Of a stretch of 64,000 nt of DNA, positions 45,709-57,661 are shown in pieces. The first letter of the stretch is position 1. Each line of letters starts with the position of its first letter. Location: contig BCKK01000011.1 in the NCBI GenBank assembly GCA_001600615.1, positions 1 to 64,000 on the forward strand. The letters run 5' to 3'. The DNA comes from Dioszegia crocea (Eukaryota; Basidiomycota; Tremellomycetes; Tremellales; Bulleribasidiaceae). A program made the position numbers and the translations under genes. The notes under the pieces were generated by a model. The model was not told where the DNA came from. It saw nothing but the letters and a program-made list of their open reading frames with translations, and did no database searches.

Positions 45709-46689
45709 TCAGTCGGAGTCATCATCATCATCATCATCCCGCCTCCGTCCTTTAGACTGCATCTGCACCCTCTTGGCCTTCTCCGCCCTGATCCTTTCTT
45801 TCCGCTGCTTCTGCGCCCTTGCATCATCCTCATCACTATCATTATCCGACCGCCTCGTCGACTTCTTTTGCTTCTTATTCCTCGACGCGTCGAAGCCGTC
45901 CAGACTGTCCGCGTCGTCCTCGTCTTCTGGCGCTGGTTCGCCCTCCGCATCGAGGTCGTCCTCTTCATTCCCAATCATGGTCATTCGGGCGCCACCTGCG
46001 TAGCCGTGATCTAGCGTGTTGGGGTTTCGTTGAGGTCTAAGACAGTCAGCTTTGTCAGAGATTGGGACAGATGGCGTACCGTTCTTTAGGTGGTTGTTGC
46101 ATTCTGGCTTCCTCGCATGCGTCCACCCAGCTATGCCGTCAGCCAATCATTTATGATTCTATGACTAAGAACGTACTCGGCATACACGTCGACGGCGGCT
46201 GAAAGACCTAAGTATTGTGAGCTTTGCCCTTGTCGTCATCAGGGCTCTATTAGCTTACTGCTGATTGGTGTCTGAAAGCTTTGACCACAGTCCTTACACT
46301 TGAGTTTGCCGAACATATGTTCTTTCTTGTCTCTGCCGATATCAGAATAGTCTTAGACGCAGGATGATGTATTCACAGTTGAACACTACATGATTTGTCG
46401 TGTTGGCCTATAAGTACAGTTAGACCCAATTCCACGGCATGCAGAACCCCACGTCACTCAAACTTACAGAAGAGACATTTGAAGGTAGTAGCTGGAGAGT
46501 GTCAGCCTGATCTGTGTGTGTTTGACAAGCAGCACAAGGCCAAGGGGCGAGGCGGCGAAGCATTTGGGTATGGGAAATCGGGTCGGAATGACCGAGTCTG
46601 CGCGTCTTCGGTGATGTTTCGAGTGACTTACAAAGGGTATCTTTCTTGCCTTTCGGCGCGGGCTTGGACGAAGACTTTCTCTTGCCCAT
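45709..46689 (-). CDS. ELF1: Transcription elongation factor 1 (Elf1/ELOF1) with long charged tail
   Basis: The start MGKRKSSSKPAPKGKK is the basic Elf1 N-terminus. The zinc ribbon follows: TTFKCLFCQHDKSC ... GKLKCKDCGQSFQTPISSLS ... VDVYAEWVDACEEA, with the four Cys in CLFC and CKDC. The tail adds ~110 residues of alternating acidic and basic clusters ending in a poly-Asp run encoded by a TCA/TGA repeat. Metazoan ELOF1 ends soon after the ribbon, whereas yeast Elf1 has a shorter acidic tail. The factor travels with RNA polymerase II through nucleosomes and in transcription-coupled repair. The first intron is comparatively long (~140 nt). It is divergent from RPT3 with a 246-bp gap. Confidence 0.92.
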
Positions 46690-46935
46690 GATGCTTGGGG
46701 TAGATGGATTATATGAAGGGTAAGAGATGGATAGATTTGGCTGCAGTCTCGCAAGGGCCCGCCGGCCGGGATGGCTTGGAGATGTGGAGATTGACGATAT
46801 CTCCGTGTACACTCCTCATCGATCGCGACACGCGGCGCCCATTACAGGTTGGTCTATACAACATTCCTCTATACTACATCTTTGTTATAACAGCCAGTAC
46901 CCCTATTAGACATACAGGAATAGAAGCCAGGCAAC

Positions 46936-48885
46936 ATGGATGAAATAGGTATCGATTCGAAAATAGAGGTAAGTTTGCGGGCGTGGACGCGTGTAAGCCA
47001 AACCCGAAGCTTACCCCAACTCAGGAGCCCACCCTCCAATCCCAGGCTATTGAGAAGCAGGCCCTGCTCAACTCTCTGCCTGTCGGCGATGAGGAGCTGT
47101 ATAGCACTTGGAAGAGGCTCGAGGCGCATAAAGAGTTCTTGCACCTGCAAGAGGTGAGTCAAAGACCGATCGCATACCCATGATTCATTCTGTCTGGTCG
47201 CGCCTCGACATCGGCCTCGACTGATCTGATTCTCGCATGCTGACGGACCAGGAATACATCAGAGACGAGACGTTGAACCTCCGCCGCGAGCTTCTTCGCG
47301 CCCAAGAGGAAGTCAAGCGGATCCAGTCTGTTCCCCTTGTCATTGGCCAATTCCTCGAAGCGGTCGATGAGAAGCGAGGTATCGTAGGAAGCACGACAGG
47401 TGGGTCCGAGCTCAGTTCACTCGTAATAGGGCGCCCAGCTGACTTGAAGGTTCTAACTATGTGGTCCGAATTCTGTCAACTCTCGACCGCGAGCTTCTTA
47501 AGCCATCGTCATCCGTCGCTCTACACCGACACTCGAACGCCCTGGTCGATATTCTTCCGCCAGAGGCTGACTCGTCTATCTCCATGTTGGGCGCGGATGA
47601 GCGGCCGGACGTCAAGTATTCGGATGTGGGTGGGTTGGACGCCCAGAAGCAGGAGATTAGAGAGGCTGTGGAACTACCATTGCAACAGGTCAGTTATCCG
47701 GCGCGAATGGAGTTGTCGATCATCCGGACGAGAGCTGATTGATACAGATGGACCTGTACCGCAAAATCGGTATCGACCCTCCTCGTGGTGTGCTTCTATA
47801 CGGACCTCCAGGTGAGCTACAGAACACATCGGCAAGGTGATCAAAGCTGATTCTTAGGTACCGGCAAGACTATGATTGTGAAAGCCGTCGCGAACGCCAC
47901 TTCAGCTTCATTCATCAGGGTCGTCGGATCAGAGTTTGTGCAGAAGTATCTCGGAGAAGTAGGTCACCTAACACAATCCAGTACTTCGTGAGAATGCACA
48001 AGCTGACCCATCAGGGTCCCCGAATGGTCCGAGATGTCTTCCGTCTCGCCCGTGAGAACTCGCCATGTATTATCTTCATTGATGAAGTCGACGCCATTGC
48101 GACGAAACGATTCGACGCGCAGACTGGTTCAGACCGAGAGGTTCAGCGTATTCTTTTGGAATTGTTAAATCAGATGGATGGGTTCGACCAGCAGACTACA
48201 GTCAAGGTATGTTCAGCTCCAGGCAACTTTAGCTTGGTTTCACGACGGTAAGAGCGCCCAGAGCTGACATCCGTAGGTCATCATGGCTACCAATCGACAA
48301 GACACGCTCGATCCCGCTTTGCTGCGTCCGGGTCGTCTAGACCGAAAGATTGAATTCCCCTTGCCGTCAAGACGGGAAAGGCGATTAATCTTCCAGACTG
48401 TTACGGGCAAGATGAACTTGGGGCCTGATGTGGACTTGGAGGACTGTAAGCTCAACATCTCCTCTGTTCGAAGGCATAAGCTTATCCCCGCAGATATCTC
48501 TCGACCGGATAGGTTAAGTTCCGCGGAGATTGCGTCAATCTGTCAAGGTGCTGGTCTGCAAGGTAAGCTGAAGTGCTCCGGCCGATGTCAAGGTGTGCAT
48601 GAGCTGATTATCCAGCTGTCCGAAAGAACCGATACGTTATCCTACCCATAGACTTTGAGGAATCATGGAAGGTATGTTTGAGGAATGTGCCACACTCGGC
48701 GATGTCTCGGCGTTATTTCTATAACCCCGCCGCGCGTCTCGATTTTATAAATTCGGGCGAATTTCGAGTGACGATGCTGATGTTGTACAGAGCGTTGTTA
48801 AGCGCGGAGACGACACACATGCCTTCTGTGAGTTAAGTGCCGCACTAGAAGGTGCGATCATAAGCTGACTATATCAGACCGGTAG
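46936..48885 (+). CDS. RPT3: 26S proteasome regulatory ATPase subunit Rpt3
   Basis: About ten exons give ~400 aa. A coiled-coil N-terminus ([17 protein letters not shown]), an OB-fold ([19 protein letters not shown]) and the AAA domain are all present. Walker A is YGPPGTGKT, Walker B is [11 protein letters not shown], the second region of homology is [20 protein letters not shown], and [23 protein letters not shown] starts the ATPase. The C-terminal exons give [18 protein letters not shown] and THAFYR before the stop. The short C-terminal tail with Tyr next to last fits the HbYX-type docking ends of Rpt subunits. Rpt3 unfolds ubiquitinated substrates in the proteasome base. Assignment among the six Rpts is by overall wording; confidence is high. 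Confidence 0.92.
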
Positions 48886-50178
48886 ACAGTTTCCGTATGG
48901 TCAGTTACCCGAGCGTCGCGAATTCGTAAAGCGGTCCAAGCTGACGACTTCAGATCCTAACATGCAATCTATCCTTCCAGACCTAAGTCATCCCCAGACT
49001 CTACTTACCCACCCTTCCCCTCCCTATCCCACTTCCAGACCGCCTCGTCGGCCTTTTGCTCCGTCCTCATCTCGGCGTGCGCTCATGCCGATCTTTGCGC
49101 AGAAGAAACTCAGCGTTATTTTGTTGTCCCTCTGCGATGTTGGCTTCGGCCAACTTGATGAGACGGAGGGGTACTTCACAGGCGCAGGACAGACTTATTT
49201 GGACAGCTGATGCAGATCAATAGGCATTCGGTCGGTTTGCGCTCGGATGCTCGGACGGAGCGGGCGAGGATGTCGGCGGGATGCGGACGTTTGCCTATTG
49301 CTTTGTTTTATCTCCCTTTTTCTTTCTTTACCCTCATCATCCCCTTTTCCCCCTTCTTCACTTTCCCCATCCTCTCCTTCAAAATCCTCCCCCAACCCCA
49401 ACCCCCACACGGTGCTTAACACTCTGCGAGCGAAGCCAAACCCAGTTCGACTTGCTATTTTTGGTTACACCTAGAACAACCTTGGCTTGCCTTTCTCCTC
49501 TCGGGGAGGGAGGTCGGTCATACCCCATACTCACCGGATCAGTTTTATTCTCCGTGCTGTTACCGGTCCATAAGAGCGGATAAATCTTGTATCTTTTAGA
49601 TATTTTCTTTTCATGCATTCTTCAAACTCCTGTTTCTTTCTCGCTTGTCTGTACATTACGGTCAAGTAGTAGTGAGGAGAGGTCGATGTACACTACGTCT
49701 TCCCGGCCAGGTGAGGCAAGCTTCGCCACCCGCGTCCTGGGCGAAAAAGTGAACCTCCACCTCTTGGCTCCCGCCGATGAACGTGTGCGATTGACTGGAA
49801 TTCCATCTCCATCTTGACCATCTTGACCATATAATTGAGCTCAGCTTCGATCTTGTTTGCCTGCACACATAATCCACTCGATTTACACGCTCATACACCA
49901 CGCGAATAATACCAAGAAAACCGGACCCGACGCACATCCCTTCATCGCCGTCGACTCAACTCGGATATCCGCTCATCTTTAATCATCCCCATCTTCAGTC
50001 CGCCTGAACAACGAATCTCCATCATCAACTACTCATCGGTCTTAGTTTCTGCCTAGTCACACTCTCTGACCAGAACCCAGAAGTGAAAACCCGAGGCCAC
50101 CTTCCTCGGACTTTCACCCCCTTACCCGCCTAAAGAGCCGCCCCCGCCCGGCGACTCTCACAGGCGGTCTACACGCCC
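48886..50178. promoter_or_regulatory. 1.3-kb upstream region of the IBTK-like gene with polypyrimidine tract
   Basis: A strand-biased C/T run spans roughly 49297-49410 (over 100 bp, few purines), and further C-rich sequence leads to the ATG at 50179. CT-rich tracts are common in fungal promoters and leaders. A plus-strand open frame at 48962-49210 starts 76 bp after the RPT3 stop and has no recognisable character. Confidence 0.45.
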
Positions 50179-53100
50179 ATGCCAAACCTCCACGCGCATT
50201 ATTATCATGGGAATCTTAAGGCGTTCAGGCAGGAGCTGGACGGGACGGGTGGGGCGGCCAAGCAGGACAAGAGTGTACATACCGGTGGCGGAGGAGGAGC
50301 AGGGAGTGCAAGTTTGGGCAAGAGCTGGACGTTGAGTGGTCATGGGCAGAATCAGGTCGTTAAGGCTGATCCGAATGAGAGGGATAATCTGGGCAGAACG
50401 TGAGTGTCTGTGGACGATCACCGGGTCATGGTCCAGTACTGATTTTTTAGGGTTCTGCACGTAGCTGCAACTTCCTCAACTCAACAATCCTGGTCATTCT
50501 TTCTCGTCCTCTTGCGGAACCCCCACATCTCCGTCAATCTACAAGACACCGAATCGGGCTATACAGCTCTACACCGAGCGCTCTTTGCTGGGAATATCCG
50601 CGCGGCGAGGGAATTGTTGTTGAGGAATGATATAGATCCGGCTATTAGGGATATGGAAGGGATGACTGCGTTTGAGCTGTACAACGGGACGGTGGACGGT
50701 GTGAGCCATTCGACATTTACAGTTCTTAGGTATCGGATGATGGACTAATGTATCAGACAAACCCCGCTAGTGATGTCGATGGGACCGATCTTTTCGTTTG
50801 GGGTGTGAACCGTGAGTTACCCACTCTCTGCCTAATAATCAGGCCACTATTGACAACGCAGGAAACTTCGCACTCGGAACAGGAGACAGCTCAGATAAAG
50901 CTTTCCCCGACCGCGTCAACCTCCTTACTCAACGCCAGGCATCAGATCAGCCCGATCCTGCCCAGCGATTCCATCACGTCGGAGTGAGAGACGTCGTCAT
51001 GGCCAAATTACACACCGGAGTAGTGACGACTGAGCCTCGGGGTAATCTAAGCCTCTGCGGATTTGGGTCTAACGGAAGGTAAGCTTATTGTCAACTTCTC
51101 ATAGACCAAGCTGACTTGACACAGACTGGGCCGAACGGTCCATTCTCAACTCTCCCTCCTACCCCTCTCTGACCTCCAAAGCACAATCACCCAGATTGCT
51201 CAGGGCCAGGATCATACCCTCGCCTTAACGTCCGGTGGATATATCCTCTCATGGGGCCATAATCGATTCTCGCAATTGGGTTATGTCATTGATCTGCCTG
51301 ATCGGCCCGCTGGGCTCAGTCTGGGTAAAGACGATCCGGATCTCCAGGTGTCGCCGAGGCGGATTGTGGGACCGTTGAAGAAAGAGTGGGTGAAGGGTGT
51401 CGCGGCGGGTCGTTTGAGCAGTGCGGCGTGGACAGAGGATACTGTGTGGACATGGGGTACGAATACGGGACAACTGGGTGAGTTGTTTTCAATGGAGCTC
51501 AGTGTGCTCAGGCTGATTTGGCAGGATACGAAAAGGCCGCCAATCCGGTACAGGGTTTGCCTCGTAAAGTTACCCAACTATCTCAAGCCGTTGTCGATAT
51601 CTCCCTATCGGTACGTGCTTCCTTCGCAGGTACTATACTCGTAGCTGATGAATTCAGGATTACGCCATGGTCTGTCTTCTCGACAACCTTGATGTGCTAT
51701 GTTTCCACCATGACACGACGTTCAAAATTAGCTTCTCTACACCCCGCATCTTGTCCGATGCGTTCCCCTTCCGCCCACCTCAATCTACGCTCAAGCCGTC
51801 CATTAAAAAAGTCACTTGTTGCGGAAGCACCTTTGCGGCCTTGTCATCCATCGGAGATGTCTTTACGTTCAGCCTGCCAAACCCCATGGAGGATAGCTCG
51901 AAAGAAGGGAGGGACAGGCATGTGACTGTCAAGCCGCAATTGATTTGGGCTCTCCGAAAGCGGTTCACAGCCGTCAAGGTCAGTTGTGCGACCATCCGAG
52001 ACAGGAGTCCAGCTGACAGTGCAGGACGTAGCGCTTGGATCAGACGGAACGGTCATCATCTGCACTCACGCAGGCCATGTCTTTGTCCGGCAACGCACCA
52101 AAGCTGGATCCGGCTCCCTGAAATTCAAACACATCCCTTATCTCCAACGCATCATCAAAGTCGCGACCAACGAATCTGGCGCGTTCGCTGCCATTCGGGT
52201 GGACGCTAAACCCCGCCCTATAGCCTTGACTGGCAAAACGCTCGAAGAGGATCTGTTCCTCCTCCAACCCCATTTCCAGCGATTCCAGCACCAAATGACC
52301 GCAGCGGATTTCGAAGCGCATGGGAAACCCAAAGTGGCGCTGGACGAGGAAGAGGAGGATGAAGAGTCAAATTCCGTCGTCAAGGATATTGCAATATCTT
52401 TCAAGCTTTGCACAATCCTGCGACGATGGAGATCTAGCGATACCGATTCGTTATTCTCATGGAGTGAGCCATTGTTGGGGAGCGATGTCTTCCTGGTTGT
52501 CAATGGGATGGCTATACCCGCTCATCGATCAATCCTCTGTCTTCGTTCCCCAATCTTCGACCGTCTGTTCGCTGGGGGCGTTATCGACCGGTTCTCAATT
52601 GGGAAAACCAACAAATCTGCCATTGTCGTCGATGTTTGCCACCCACTCGTCGTACTGCTTCTCATGCAGTACATCTACTCGGATGACGTTGCGGCGATAT
52701 GGGACACTCGGGTCTTACGGGCTATCCAAGAGAAGTATGCCGATCTCAAATTACCCCACGCGCAAATAAAGGCGGATCTACGGGCACTTGCCGATATCCT
52801 TGCTCTCGCCCCGTTGGCCTCTGTGCTTGATTCGGCGGGGAAATCACCCATCGCTCATCGGACACTACCAGCCGATGTTCAGGCTTTCTTCAATAAGACT
52901 TGCGCCGCCTCGCAGGCTTCGGCTTCGGGGGGTTCAGTGACGGATACAGACATCACGCTTCTCTTGGCTGAGGAAAAAGAGGTGCATTGCTCTTCTATAA
53001 TCCTACGATCGAGATGTCCCTTCTTTGAGGCCATGTTTGCCGATAATGAATGGACGGCATCGAGGCATGAGGGCAAAGAGGGAAGGGTGGTGGTGAGGAT

Positions 53101-55229
53101 GACTCATCTCAAGTGGAGGCCTATGAAGCTTGTGTTTAGGTTCTTGCACGAAGGGACAGAGGATGATTTGTTTGATTACCTGCGTGAGTCAGATTCTATC
53201 CAGGGTGAGGATCAAAGCTGAGGTCGTAGATCAAGAGACGATGGATGAGTTCCTAGATTTCGTCTTTGAAGTCTTGGCAGCGGCAGTAAGTTTTGTTCTT
53301 ATCTTTTGATGTCACAACCAGATACGATCTAAGCTCACCCGCATCCAGACGGAACTCCTGCTTGACCGCCTCGTCCTCGTCTGCTCCCGCGTAATCATCC
53401 GCCACTGCACAGTCTACAACGCCGCCTCCCTCGCCTCCGAAGCCAACTTCTACCAAGCCACCACGCTCAAAAACAGCATATTCGACTACATCCTCTCTTC
53501 CATGGAAACAATGCTCGAATCGGGCTTGTTGGACGATATGGACGAAGAAACACTAGCGGATCTTTCGAAATCCGTCGAATCTGCTCAAAGCAAGAAATTG
53601 CCTATATCGCGTAATGGCGTTCTCGTCCTCCAAGCAATGGAGAAGCAGAAGGAATGGTTGGCGTTGCAGGATATACCTCAACCAAGGGTCCGGGCAGCGT
53701 GGAAATGGCGAAATACACCACTGCACGCAAAGAGTCCGGGTCTCTCTCCTGTTGATCCCTTTTACCCATCTTCGGGCGGGAAGGAGAAACGGAGGGCGGC
53801 TTCAACGCCTATTGGGAGTCCGGAGATTGCGCCTATTCCGGGCTCTTCAACGGTGGATGATATTTTCACAATGGACGAAGAAAGGGCGTGGTCACCTGCT
53901 ACTCGTGCGTCAGGGCTCGGTGGACGGGGAACGCCAACGCCCAAATCAGCAATGGGAAGACCTATCACTCCGCTAGACCTCTCGGCTGGACCGTCGAAGT
54001 CCAGTGCCTCCGGTGGCGGGCCAGTATGGCGGTCTTCGGCTGTCGATGCACAACGGGTAGATTTGCGCAGCGTCATGGCGGAAGCAGCCACCAAGACGCC
54101 TTCACGACCTCCGGGCTCCGCTGCTCCGCCAAAGACCAGTGCACTCTCGGCATCCGGGTCAGGACTATTCGGCGCGGGTCAGCGAATCGGTATAGGCGCA
54201 TCATCACCATCTTTGCCCTCATCATCGTCAAAACCTGCTACTCTCTCCAAATCCCCACCCTCCTCAGTCGGATGGCGAGCTGTGGACACTGCCAAAACTT
54301 CCCTATCGGCTGTTCAAGCCCAACAGGGCTTCCCACCATCCTCTTCCGCCCGACCGTCCATATCCCAGGCATCGCCCATACCCAATCGAACCCCTGTGGC
54401 CTCTGCGTCCTCATCGAAAGGAACGAGAATCACCGGTCAAGTTCCCTCAGCAGGTATCACACCTCGTAAGTCCTCCGGACCAGCATGGACAGCTAGTACA
54501 CCCACTACGTCCTTCGCCCCTTCTCCACGCTCGACTCCAACTCCAACCCTCTCCGCATCGTCCCCTTCTGCATCGACATCTCTGTCATTCTCACTCCTTG
54601 CTATCCAACAGGAAGAGCAGGATTATGCCGATCGGAGTCAGAAAAAGCCCGTCAAGAGTATGATGCAAATCCAGAAGGAGGAGAGGGAGAGGCAGGAAGC
54701 GCAAGTCCAGGAAGAAGAATTTATGCGGTGGTGGGTTGATGAAGAGGCTAGAATGGCTAGAGAGAATGGGGAAGGGGCCGCTGGAGCGGGAAGCGGTGCC
54801 GGTGCGGCAAGGGGAAAAGCTGGGAGAGGGAGAGGAGGGGCTGGGGGGGTCAAGAGGGTTCCTCCGAACAGAGGTAGAGGTGGTAAGAGCGGGACTGGGC
54901 CAGGTGGAGGTGGCAGAGATGTCACTCCGAGGAACGTAGGACATGGTCCTGCAGCACTTCCGGCTAATGGCGGTGAGGACCGGAGTAGAAGGGAGAGCGG
55001 AGCTGGGAGGGAATCGATGCCAAAGGATGCTGCGCCGATCTCGGTCAGTCCTCTGAGTCCTCCTTCGGTGACTAAACCCGCTATGGGAGGGCTAGGGGGT
55101 TTGCACGCTACGGCTACCCCATTCATCCCGCCCGCTTTCGTCCCACGGGCCCAGATGGGGCAGAACGACGGCGCTGGAAGAGGGAGAGGAGGCATCTCAA
55201 ATAGTGTCAGAGGCAGAACACCATCTTAG
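50179..55229 (+). CDS. IBTK-like ankyrin-RCC1-BTB protein with RGG tail
   Basis: A large multi-exon gene (~1,500 aa). Order: ankyrin repeats (VLHVAATSS; SGYTALHRALFAGNIRAARELL); an RCC1-type propeller (LSLCGFGSNGRLGRT; YILSWGHNRFSQLGY; VWTWGTNTGQLG); two BTB domains (SDVFLVVNGMAIPAHRSILCLRSPIFDRLF; ITLLLAEEKEVHCSSIILRSRCPFFEAMF), the second followed by BACK-like helices; and a ~500-residue disordered tail rich in Ser/Pro. The tail contains SFSLLAIQQEEQDY and MRWWVDEEARMARENG and ends in Gly/Arg repeats (GRGRGG). This order matches human IBTK and fission yeast Btb3, Cullin-3 ubiquitin ligase adaptors. The introns at ~53190 and ~53287 connect the BTB and tail parts in phase. Confidence 0.88.
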
Positions 55230-55316
55230 GGTAAATCATATACATGTAGCACATTGTTGACCGGCTATACAGATCTCAATCATCAAGAAATGTCCATTCT
55301 TAACTAACCTCAGACG

Positions 55317-56851
55317 CTAGATGAATCCCCCTCTCCCCTTCTTTTCCAACTCGCTGTATTTCTTCTTGGCCCCATCAAGTTCCCGTCCTAACCTCGCCCC
55401 ACTCTCCTTCAGTGCCTGGTGCATGAACTCCGCCTCATCCATACGCCTCTGCATTTCCTCCGCTTTGACCTTGTAGTCCTCTTGAACGATCTCGAACGCC
55501 CCCGTCAGGCGTGATATCTCGCCCTCTAGGCCCTTGGTATGGGATTCCAAAGCTGCGCACCGGGATTGAGACGCCGAGAGATGGGATTGGAGGGTGAGGA
55601 TGTTCTGAGCGGAGATTTGTGCTTGGGAATGGATAGCAGCTAGGCTCGAGGCTGCTTTGGTCTGGAAGTCAGTAACACGTCCCCTTGAAAGACAATGTAG
55701 CTGCATGACTCACCCTGTCCTCGTCGGCTCTCGCTTCTCTGCGCTTCATACCCAGCCTCAAATCTTCTCTCTCTTTCTCCGCTCGGACCCTCTCTTCCCG
55801 CTCCCGCCTGACCGACACTTCCAGCCTCAAATTCTCTGCTCGCAGAATTGTCAACTCCCTATCCATACTTTGCGCCCGCCCGACCATATCCTCTTGTCGT
55901 ACCGCATACGTCGCCTGATCCGCCTGTGTGCCCTGGAGAGAGCGTATTACCTGGGATAAGGTGTTGATGGCTGATTCGAGCCGCGCTGGATCTGGAGGAG
56001 GGTGTGCAGAGAGCGGAGTGACTGGACGTGAATGCTCTGAGGTGGAAGATGAGGAGTAGGCAGATGAAGTTCCCGTCAGGGCTGGAGTAGGCAGGTTCTG
56101 AGGGGAGCGAAGGGGTATAGCGCCAATAGGCGGATGAGGGAAATCCGCGAAGAGACGATCAAATTCGGTGAAGATGTCAGGGGATGAAGGGGATCGGGGT
56201 GGCTGAGTATGGGCTCGTGATCGTCGAGGAGATGTTTGAGCCTGAGCACGGGCTGACGACGAGGGTTGAGTGATGGGCGTTCCGGGCCTATCCTCGCCAA
56301 AGTCACCGAATTGAGGAGGGTGGCATAACCAGGATGAAGCTGATTTAGGGGGTGAGGCGGGCAGGGGGATGGAGGCTGGCTCTTCCGACTTCGGCGGAGT
56401 AGGCGGGATAGGCCTGGAGTCTAGTCTTGGTGGAAGAGAGTATTTAGACTTGGGAGATCGGTAGGAAACGGGAGGAGCAGTACTGATACCTGGATGACCA
56501 GAAGGTGAGGTTGGACGATGTTGTTTTCGTTCGGGAGAGAGGTGAGGAGGTAGGGCTTCTCGAGCGCGCTTCTTGTCTCGTTTCTCTGGACTTCCAAAGT
56601 CTGATATCATCTATGGTAGTCAGCAAAAATGGCAGAGACTGGAACGTACGTCGAAGCTTTCGTCAAGGGAGAACTTTGCGCCTAGCTTGGTACGAGATAG
56701 CATTCGGCCGATAACGTTCTTCTCTGCTATCTTCTATACACAATAAGGATCCATAACCAGAGGGCATGAGAAGAGAATTACTCACCCTTAGCGGGCTGCG
56801 GCTCTTCGTGTCGCCAAAATCGAGGGAGCTCTTTGATGGGTCAGTGTCCAT
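55317..56851 (-). CDS. Disordered/coiled-coil protein, function unknown
   Basis: Four exons: MDTDPSKSSLDFG to SPLR; KIAEKNVIGRMLSRTKLG; a long exon from MISDFGSPEKRDKKRARE; and the C-terminal exon. About 200 Ser/Pro-rich disordered residues with several SP/TP sites precede a coiled coil. The coil starts at ARLESAINTLSQVIRSLQG and includes MDRELTILRAENLRLEVSVRREREERVRAEKER and LQSHLSASQSRCAALES. The end is KKYSELEKKGRGGFI. It shares the layout of the cluster at 31-42 kb, but I could not find the shared motifs, so relation is not claimed. The many proline-directed sites would suit cell-cycle kinase control. It is convergent with the IBTK-like gene (87-bp gap). Confidence 0.72.
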
Positions 56852-57661
56852 TGAAAGGGGAGGATGTCGGATGAGCTCGCTTGTGCGGACTGCAAGGTGA
56901 TGGGTCTGATTGATGTACTGAATTGAGCAGTGCTAGAGAGAGATGGGAAGTTACAAAGATGGCACTTCTTTGCAAGAGTAGAACATCACTCAACCTTTCA
57001 CCCACACTGAGCACTCCCCCACTTTCCCCCACCTTATGAGTCGTGTGTCCCGAATCCGCCAAACAGCCGAATGCCTCGCTGACCCGCACAGTCCGGATCC
57101 CAGACGGACGGTGCGACTTGCTGCGAACGCGCGGGGACGACACGATGGAGGTGGCAGGAGCGTGGAGGCATGAACAATCAGGCGTCAGGGACGTTTTTGG
57201 GGCACAGACGAGATTTGTGGATATACAGCGATTTTCTTTCCAATTTCGGCTCTCTCAGTGTGACGAAGAGAGGCTTTATGTAGCGAGATGGAAGGCGGCA
57301 TTTGACCTTGCAACTCAAGTGGCTACAGTACATACAGATAGATCAACGAGACTCAGCAGGTGGGCGTGACCGTGTGACCATAGTTGGGTGTTGTGACAGT
57401 TGTGTGACACACTCTGTGACTCAGTTCACGCCTGAGCCGAGTGTGACATTGGCCAGTCAGGCGCACTCTGTTGCACATACAGCACTCCGCACTCCGCATC
57501 AGATTCCACATCAGTCATCGTAAGGTACACCCTGTTCATAGGCTCTAGACTCTCCTCGGTTAGCGACCAGGCGCCATCCACGTCGCAGATCAGAGTGCCG
57601 CTCCTCCCGCAACAGCGTTCCGTCTGACGACCTACACCCGCCCCCTGTCTCTTCACTCGTA
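56852..57661. promoter_or_regulatory. Bidirectional promoter region, coiled-coil gene / ERT1-like gene
   Basis: An 810-bp gap between divergent genes. Its notable element is the TGTGAC cluster at 57365-57447, about 215-300 bp from the ERT1-like ATG. Confidence 0.5.
57365..57447 (+). promoter_or_regulatory. TGTGAC motif cluster
   Basis: TGTGAC occurs at 57373-57378, 57392-57397, 57403-57408, 57415-57420 and 57442-57447, plus CGTGAC at 57365-57370. That is six related hexamers in 83 bp, all in the same orientation. Spacing is irregular (10-30 bp), so this is not a simple satellite. It could be an array of transcription-factor sites. Confidence 0.5.

Noticed and set aside
48962..49210. Small plus-strand open frame after RPT3
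   Set aside because: Could be a short gene, but no signal peptide, domain or conserved style; likely RPT3 3' region.
55317..56851. Membership of this coiled-coil gene in the 31-42 kb family
   Set aside because: Same general layout but I could not find the D-K-x3-L-N-R or E-A-H-D-x-E-R motifs, and it has introns, unlike the cluster.
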